38,300 nucleotides of DNA from Chitinivibrionales bacterium (GTDB lineage: Bacteria > Fibrobacterota > Chitinivibrionia > Chitinivibrionales > JANQEN01): contig JANQEN010000129.1 in NCBI GenBank assembly GCA_028278335.1, positions 1-38,300 of the forward strand, given 5' to 3'. The position numbers and the translations under genes were made by a program. Shown here one piece after another: positions 34,364 to 38,300 of the stretch (position 1 is the first letter of the stretch; the number at the start of each line of letters is the position of its first letter). Under the pieces are notes generated by a model. It did no database searches. It was not told the origin of the DNA and was given only the letters and a program-made list of their open reading frames with translations.

Positions 34364-34368
34364 GGGAG
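34362..34368 (+). promoter_or_regulatory. Ribosome binding site that selects a TTG start
   Basis: AGGGGAG overlaps the ferredoxin stop codon and lies five bases before TTG at 34374. Starting there yields a standard signal peptide. A GTG-type start further upstream would overlap the ferredoxin gene by about 40 bp. Confidence 0.65.
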
Positions 34369-34373
34369 TAAGT

Positions 34374-35624
34374 TTGCCAATTTATAGACAGTATAATATT
34401 CTTGTTCAATTAACGTTACTTGCTCTTTTTTCCATTACCACAGCAACAGTGCATATTGATACCCGTGGTATCATGTCTCGCGCTGAAGGACTCCGAGACT
34501 CAAACACCGTGGTCAGAACCTTGTGGAGTGTTGAAAATGATATTCGTATTTCCATTCCGGTAAGTCGTAGCTTTTCCTTTTTATTACATAACAAAACAAA
34601 TGGGGGTCTAAGAAGCTTACGACTCGATGAACGAACGGTTCCCTTTGTAAACAATGTGTATCTTGGTGTGGTGTATGATTTTGTTTCCCAGTTTTATGCT
34701 GGCTTTGCAAACGATCTGTTGGGGGCTTCCAGTGCCATAAATCCACCCTATATCACAGACAGAAGTAGCATGAAACAGAGGGCGCTGAGTCTTGGTGAGA
34801 TTGGACTGCATCTTAATTTAGATAAATGGAAAATTCATGGTGATCTCCACTATTTTCGTCTCAATTATGCCCATATTCTAAATAGAGATACCAATGTGAC
34901 AATAATTAATACAAATAATTCCATTGATGATGACCTTTGGAGTAGTGTTGACATCTCCTTTTATCCAACCGATAAATTTCACCTATCCCTGGGCACCCAT
35001 CTTAAGAGTGATTTTAATGAAGAGGATGCCTTTAATTTTGGACAGCATTATCTTGGAATTGGTGGCGATTTTGTTCTCCCCATTGGCCGGGGAAGGATTT
35101 TTCTACCCTGGTCTATTGCAGAACAGTTTCGTGTGAGTGAACAGTTATATCTGCGGAATGAGGCCGAGGGTTTAGCTACGATCATTGATATCCGGCCCAC
35201 TATTAAACTTCGAAAAAGACGATACATGAAATTTGCAGCAAAATTGGATCTCTCTTCAAAAATGAAAAAGCAATGGTATGCGGTAAGTTATCGGAAGGCT
35301 CTTAAAAACAAGTCCTATCTTGAAGCGGGATACTGGAGTGTCTCTGGCTCTTATTTCCCCCGCCAGGCCTATAGATTGCAAGCCTCATTTGTTATGGGAA
35401 GATTCTCCATAAAACCCTCCGGTCAATTCTATCTGCGGCGGGATCTTAATAACGATACCTATCGATATTATCGCACAGATCTTGTAGGAGAGCTGCTCCT
35501 TGCCATGACAAAATCAACCGAGCTCTATGGTGGGATTCTATCATCCTACTATAATTCACTAAGACTTTACAAAACTGAGTATCATCCCAGAATTAATATC
35601 TATTTAGGGATTCGTAAATGGTAG
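34374..35624 (+). CDS. Predicted outer-membrane beta-barrel protein
   Basis: This protein of about 416 residues has a signal peptide (IYRQYNILVQLTLLALFSIT, cleavage near TATA). The mature part is rich in alternating polar and hydrophobic strands with aromatic girdle residues, for example KSYLEAGYWSVSGSY, YRLQASFVMGRFSI and SGQFYLRRD. It ends in Trp (NIYLGIRKW), matching the C-terminal aromatic residue recognised by the barrel assembly machinery. I recognise no family. As the last gene of the ferredoxin cluster, it may provide an outer-membrane channel or dock for the exported ferredoxins, which is inference. The start is a TTG, 10 bp after the ferredoxin stop. Confidence 0.75.
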   Translation: MPIYRQYNILVQLTLLALFSITTATVHIDTRGIMSRAEGLRDSNTVVRTLWSVENDIRISIPVSRSFSFLLHNKTNGGLRSLRLDERTVPFVNNVYLGVVYDFVSQFYAGFANDLLGASSAINPPYITDRSSMKQRALSLGEIGLHLNLDKWKIHGDLHYFRLNYAHILNRDTNVTIINTNNSIDDDLWSSVDISFYPTDKFHLSLGTHLKSDFNEEDAFNFGQHYLGIGGDFVLPIGRGRIFLPWSIAEQFRVSEQLYLRNEAEGLATIIDIRPTIKLRKRRYMKFAAKLDLSSKMKKQWYAVSYRKALKNKSYLEAGYWSVSGSYFPRQAYRLQASFVMGRFSIKPSGQFYLRRDLNNDTYRYYRTDLVGELLLAMTKSTELYGGILSSYYNSLRLYKTEYHPRINIYLGIRKW

Positions 35625-35655
35625 GATAAAGTTATCCTCAATATGCATTAAGATC

Positions 35656-35673
35656 GTCGGGACACTGCCCGAC
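35656..35673. other. GTCGGG/CCCGAC hairpin after the barrel gene
   Basis: A six-base perfect stem with a six-base loop lies 31 bp after the operon's last stop. No T-run follows, so terminator function is doubtful. Confidence 0.4.
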
Positions 35674-35680
35674 ATCAGCC

Positions 35681-35710
35681 AAACTTTCTTTGCTTGTGCA
35701 AAGAAAGTTT
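35681..35710. repeat. Perfect 13-bp palindrome
   Basis: AAACTTTCTTTGC, loop TTGT, then the exact complement. AAAG-rich palindromes of this kind recur in intergenic DNA of various bacteria (general recollection). It adjoins the larger palindrome at 35725. Confidence 0.6.
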
Positions 35711-35724
35711 GCAAAGAAACACAC

Positions 35725-35834
35725 CCCCAATCGCCCTTATCACATAGATATTTGGCCGCTCGATAACTCGCCCTTTGGGCTCGAACAGATCTTCGCGTTT
35801 CCCCAAATATCTATGCGGTGCGATTGAAGGGGAT
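35725..35834. repeat. About 110-bp nested palindrome
   Basis: The outer arms CCAATCGCC and GCGATTGAAGG pair imperfectly. ATAGATATTTGG pairs exactly with CCAAATATCTAT. The centre has CTCGCCC and GGGCTCG pairing around TTT. The three nested blocks give a long cruciform-capable structure. No ORF runs through it. Confidence 0.6.
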
Positions 35835-35928
35835 TAAAAATCTCTGAAAAGTTTACAGTAGGGGGTGTGCTTTGCTTACTCTACCAATTATTCATCTGGG
35901 TTATATAAGGAATTTATAGGAAGAGCAA

Positions 35929-38025
35929 TTATTCGTTAAACCCCTTCCTCTTAAGCAAAGCATCGATTTTTGGCTCGCTACCGCGAAAGGAAACATAAAG
36001 TTCCATGGGGTCCTCTGTGCCACCTTTGGCTAAAATGTTATCTCTAAAGGATTGGGCGGTTGCTGTATTAAAAATTCCCTTTTCTTGAAACAGAGAAAAG
36101 GCATCCGCATCTAAAACCTCTGCCCAAATATAACTATAATAACCAGCAGAATAGCCATAGGAGAATATGTGCGCAAAATAGGGACTTCTATACCGAGCAA
36201 TGATCTCTGGGATCAATCCCATTTGTCCAAAGGATTGGTTTTCAAAGGCTATGGGATCACGGTCTTCAGTTTCTGTTATAGTGTGCCAGTCCATATCAAG
36301 GAGGGAGGCTGCAAGATATTCTGTTGCGGCAAATCCCTGATTAAATCGGTTCGATTTTTTGATCTTTTCTATGAGCTCCTGAGGAATGGCTTCCCCAGTT
36401 TTATAATGCTTTGCATATAGCTCAAGAACAGTAGGTTCGGTTGCCCAATTCTCCAAGATTTGTGAGGGGAGCTCAACAAAATCACGGGGAACATCAGTAC
36501 CAGAGAGCGACTCATAGGTACAGTTGGAAAGCAAACCATGCAAGGCATGACCAAGTTCATGATAGAGGGTTGTTACCTGTTCTAAACTTAAAAGCGACGG
36601 CTGCTCATCGGTGGGTTTAGCAAAATTGCACACATTATGGATAATAGGGGAGTGATCCTTAGATTGTTTTCTAAAGGAGTCCATCCAGGCACCACCATTT
36701 TTAGAATCTCGCACATAGTAATCAATGTAAAAGACACCCACATGGGAGCCATCGGCATTTTTTACTTCAAACACTTTACAATCCTTATGATACACTGGGA
36801 TATCATTGCGTTCTGTAAAGGAGATACCGTACAGTTTGTTTACCACAGTGAAGGCACCCTCTATAACATTTTCCAGTTTGAAATAGGGACGCAGCATTGC
36901 CTCATCAAGATCATACTCTCTTTTCTTTAATTTCTCTGCATAGTACCACCAATCCCATGAGGCTAGGGCAAAGGACTCACCCTCCTCCTTAATCATGGAT
37001 TGAAAAATCTGGGCATCCTCTTTAGCTTTGGCAATAGCCGGTTTCCAGAGTTTGTTGAGCAAAGCGTACACCTTTTCCGGAGTTTTTGCCATCTGCTCCT
37101 CCAAGGTATAATGGGCAAAGGTTTCATATCCCAGAATTTTAGCTTTCTCTATGCGTAGATTGGCCATTTTAACACAAAGCTCTTTGTTATCAAAGTCATT
37201 ATTGTTGTTACCCCGATTGATGTAGCCCTTGTAAATCTTCTCCCGGAGTGAACGATTTTTTGCATAGGTCAGAAAGGGGATCAAACTCGGTTTTTGCAGG
37301 GTGAATACCCACTTGTCCGCATACCCTTTATCCTTGGCAATTTGAGCTGCTGTGGCAACCACATCATCAGGGAGTCCCTCCAGGTCTTTTTTGTTTTCAA
37401 TAACAAGTTCAAAGCCGTTGTTCTCCTCTAAGACATTATCAATAAATTTGAGCTGGAGTACAGAGAGTTCTTTGTTGATCTTCTTGAGCTGAGCCTTTTT
37501 ATCATCTGCAAGCTCTGCACCACCACGAACAAAATCTTTGTAGAACTTCTCTAAAAGGCGCTGTTGCTCCTTTTGTAAATCTATGGTTTCACGCTTGTCA
37601 TAGAGTACCTTGATTCGATTGAATAGGGTATCGTTAAGCAATATTTCATCGGAGTGGACCGATAAAAGCGGCGCAACCTCTTGCGCTATCTTTTGAAGCG
37701 TATCATCGGTCATAGCTGCATTCATGCCCTCTAGCACTTTGTTTACTCGAGAAATAAGTTGCCCACTTTTATCAAGTGCTTCTATGGTGTTGGCAAAGTT
37801 TGGCGCCTCTTTTGATTGGGCTATAGCACTTATCTCAAGCTTATGCTGAGCAATACCCTCCTTTATTGCCGGTAAATAGTGCTCCTTTTTAATCTTATCA
37901 AAGGGAGGAGTACCAAAGGGTGTATCAAACTCCATTAAAAAGGGGTTAACTGTTTTTTTTCTCATGCAAGCAAAATAGATAGCAACAACAATAACCAGGA
38001 GGAGCAAAAGAACAAGATTTTTCAT
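35929..38025 (-). CDS. dcp: M3-family peptidyl-dipeptidase, lipoprotein form
   Basis: This 698-residue zinc peptidase has the motif HELGHALH (two His ligands and the catalytic Glu), with the third ligand expected in DFVELPSQILENW about 25 residues later. The Dcp/oligopeptidase A signature also includes PPFDKIKKEHYLPAIKEGI near the N-terminus and the C-terminal FGYSAGYYSYIWAEVLDADAF-type segment (here SYGYSAGYYSYIWAEVLDAD). Length fits the family. Unlike cytoplasmic members it begins with a hydrophobic signal and a lipobox-like AIYFAC, so it probably trims peptides at the periplasmic face of the envelope. It has no close operon partner in the window. Confidence 0.93.
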   Translation of the reverse strand: MKNLVLLLLLVIVVAIYFACMRKKTVNPFLMEFDTPFGTPPFDKIKKEHYLPAIKEGIAQHKLEISAIAQSKEAPNFANTIEALDKSGQLISRVNKVLEGMNAAMTDDTLQKIAQEVAPLLSVHSDEILLNDTLFNRIKVLYDKRETIDLQKEQQRLLEKFYKDFVRGGAELADDKKAQLKKINKELSVLQLKFIDNVLEENNGFELVIENKKDLEGLPDDVVATAAQIAKDKGYADKWVFTLQKPSLIPFLTYAKNRSLREKIYKGYINRGNNNNDFDNKELCVKMANLRIEKAKILGYETFAHYTLEEQMAKTPEKVYALLNKLWKPAIAKAKEDAQIFQSMIKEEGESFALASWDWWYYAEKLKKREYDLDEAMLRPYFKLENVIEGAFTVVNKLYGISFTERNDIPVYHKDCKVFEVKNADGSHVGVFYIDYYVRDSKNGGAWMDSFRKQSKDHSPIIHNVCNFAKPTDEQPSLLSLEQVTTLYHELGHALHGLLSNCTYESLSGTDVPRDFVELPSQILENWATEPTVLELYAKHYKTGEAIPQELIEKIKKSNRFNQGFAATEYLAASLLDMDWHTITETEDRDPIAFENQSFGQMGLIPEIIARYRSPYFAHIFSYGYSAGYYSYIWAEVLDADAFSLFQEKGIFNTATAQSFRDNILAKGGTEDPMELYVSFRGSEPKIDALLKRKGFNE

Positions 38026-38137
38026 GGGATAACCTTTGTGAATTAAAAAAATCTGATTAGTTTAATGCTTTTAAAATAATACCTATTTTGATTTAGGTTA
38101 ATAATATTTTGCTGTAATTATTATAAAGGATTAAGTT

Positions 38138-38159
38138 TGGGGGTTGCCCTCATTTCATT
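38138..38159. repeat. 22-bp dispersed motif, copy 2
   Basis: It matches 891-912 at 20 of 22 positions. Here it is not followed by the long hairpin seen after copy 1, but by AT-rich DNA and then the intron end. Confidence 0.55.
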
Positions 38160-38207
38160 TTCCGATAATTCAAGATTTGATCATAATATTTTAAAAAAAT
38201 GATTTGG

Positions 38208-38300
38208 ATCGGGTGGAGGGCGGGCTTCTTACCGCCCCCTCCCACACCACCGGACATGCGGTTTTCCGCATCCGGCGGTTGAGTTCGGCACCGTTATGGT
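38208..38300 (-). mobile_element. Group II intron, 3' end (domains V and VI), cut by the window edge
   Basis: On the minus strand 38246-38280 folds as a textbook domain V. A nine-base lower stem (ACCGCCGGA with TCCGGTGGT) carries the catalytic triad CGC, followed by a two-base TG bulge, a five-base upper stem (TGCGG/CCGCA) and an A-rich tetraloop. Downstream, GGAGGG..GCGG pairs with CCCGCCCTCC as domain VI, and the intron should end near 38208 at ACCCGAT. A CGC triad is typical of the bacterial class C group. The reverse transcriptase and the rest lie beyond the window. The remainder of 38026-38207 is AT-rich with no other feature. Confidence 0.75.

Noticed and set aside
1..38300. CRISPR arrays, tRNA or rRNA genes
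   Set aside because: I saw no regularly spaced repeats, no cloverleaf with a T-loop signature and no rRNA-like conserved segments. A covariance search would be needed to be certain.

Overview
The window comes from a moderately AT-rich bacterial chromosome. It holds no rRNA, tRNA or CRISPR array that I could recognise. Secreted proteins with C-terminal modules resembling type IX (Por) sorting tails, lipoproteins, an outer-membrane barrel and anaerobe-style rubrerythrin/rubredoxin proteins suggest a Gram-negative anaerobe or microaerophile. I lean towards the Fibrobacterota/Bacteroidota side of the tree, but the taxon is an inference, not a match.

Layout. 1-830 is the end of a PAS-histidine kinase. 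1348-3389 is a two-gene unit: a glycosyltransferase-39-like membrane protein, translationally coupled to a small membrane-anchored protein. 3956-10722 is a leftward seven-gene accessory block: aldehyde dehydrogenase, AraC regulator, two short-chain dehydrogenases, LtrA, an SRPBCC/AHSA1 protein and a DUF1801 protein. 10996-16482 is an exoprotein locus: an orphan sorting-tail remnant, an intact DNRLRE-type secreted protein, and two rightward secreted-protein genes, each interrupted by a single in-frame TGA. 16626-19629 carries two near-identical ~104-bp MITE-like elements bracketing a quinone-oxidoreductase-like gene and a GC-rich SagB-type nitroreductase gene. 19831-22441 is a zinc ABC importer (znuA-znuC-znuB). 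22844-25255 has a GH120-like parallel beta-helix enzyme facing a GyrI-like protein. 25344-27464 is an oxidative-stress pair (rubrerythrin and a double-rubredoxin/glutamate-synthase fusion), divergent from a cation-diffusion-facilitator gene. 28969-30366 is an AGCS sodium:amino-acid symporter. 35929-38025 is an M3 peptidase lipoprotein, and the right edge holds the 3' end (domains V and VI) of a group II intron.

The most interesting unit is 30850-35624. It is a tight rightward cluster of a lipoprotein with seven fibronectin-III repeats ending in a 2[4Fe-4S] ferredoxin domain, three more small exported 2[4Fe-4S] ferredoxins, and a predicted outer-membrane beta-barrel. Every ferredoxin has a Sec-type or lipoprotein signal and none shows a twin-arginine motif. 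My hypothesis is an envelope iron-sulfur electron conduit, analogous in plan to porin-cytochrome conduits but without haem.

Most long intergenic stretches are filled with palindromic DNA: short G-tract/C-tract hairpins, 70-115-bp imperfect palindromes and a dispersed 22-bp motif. These look like genome-specific repeat families.
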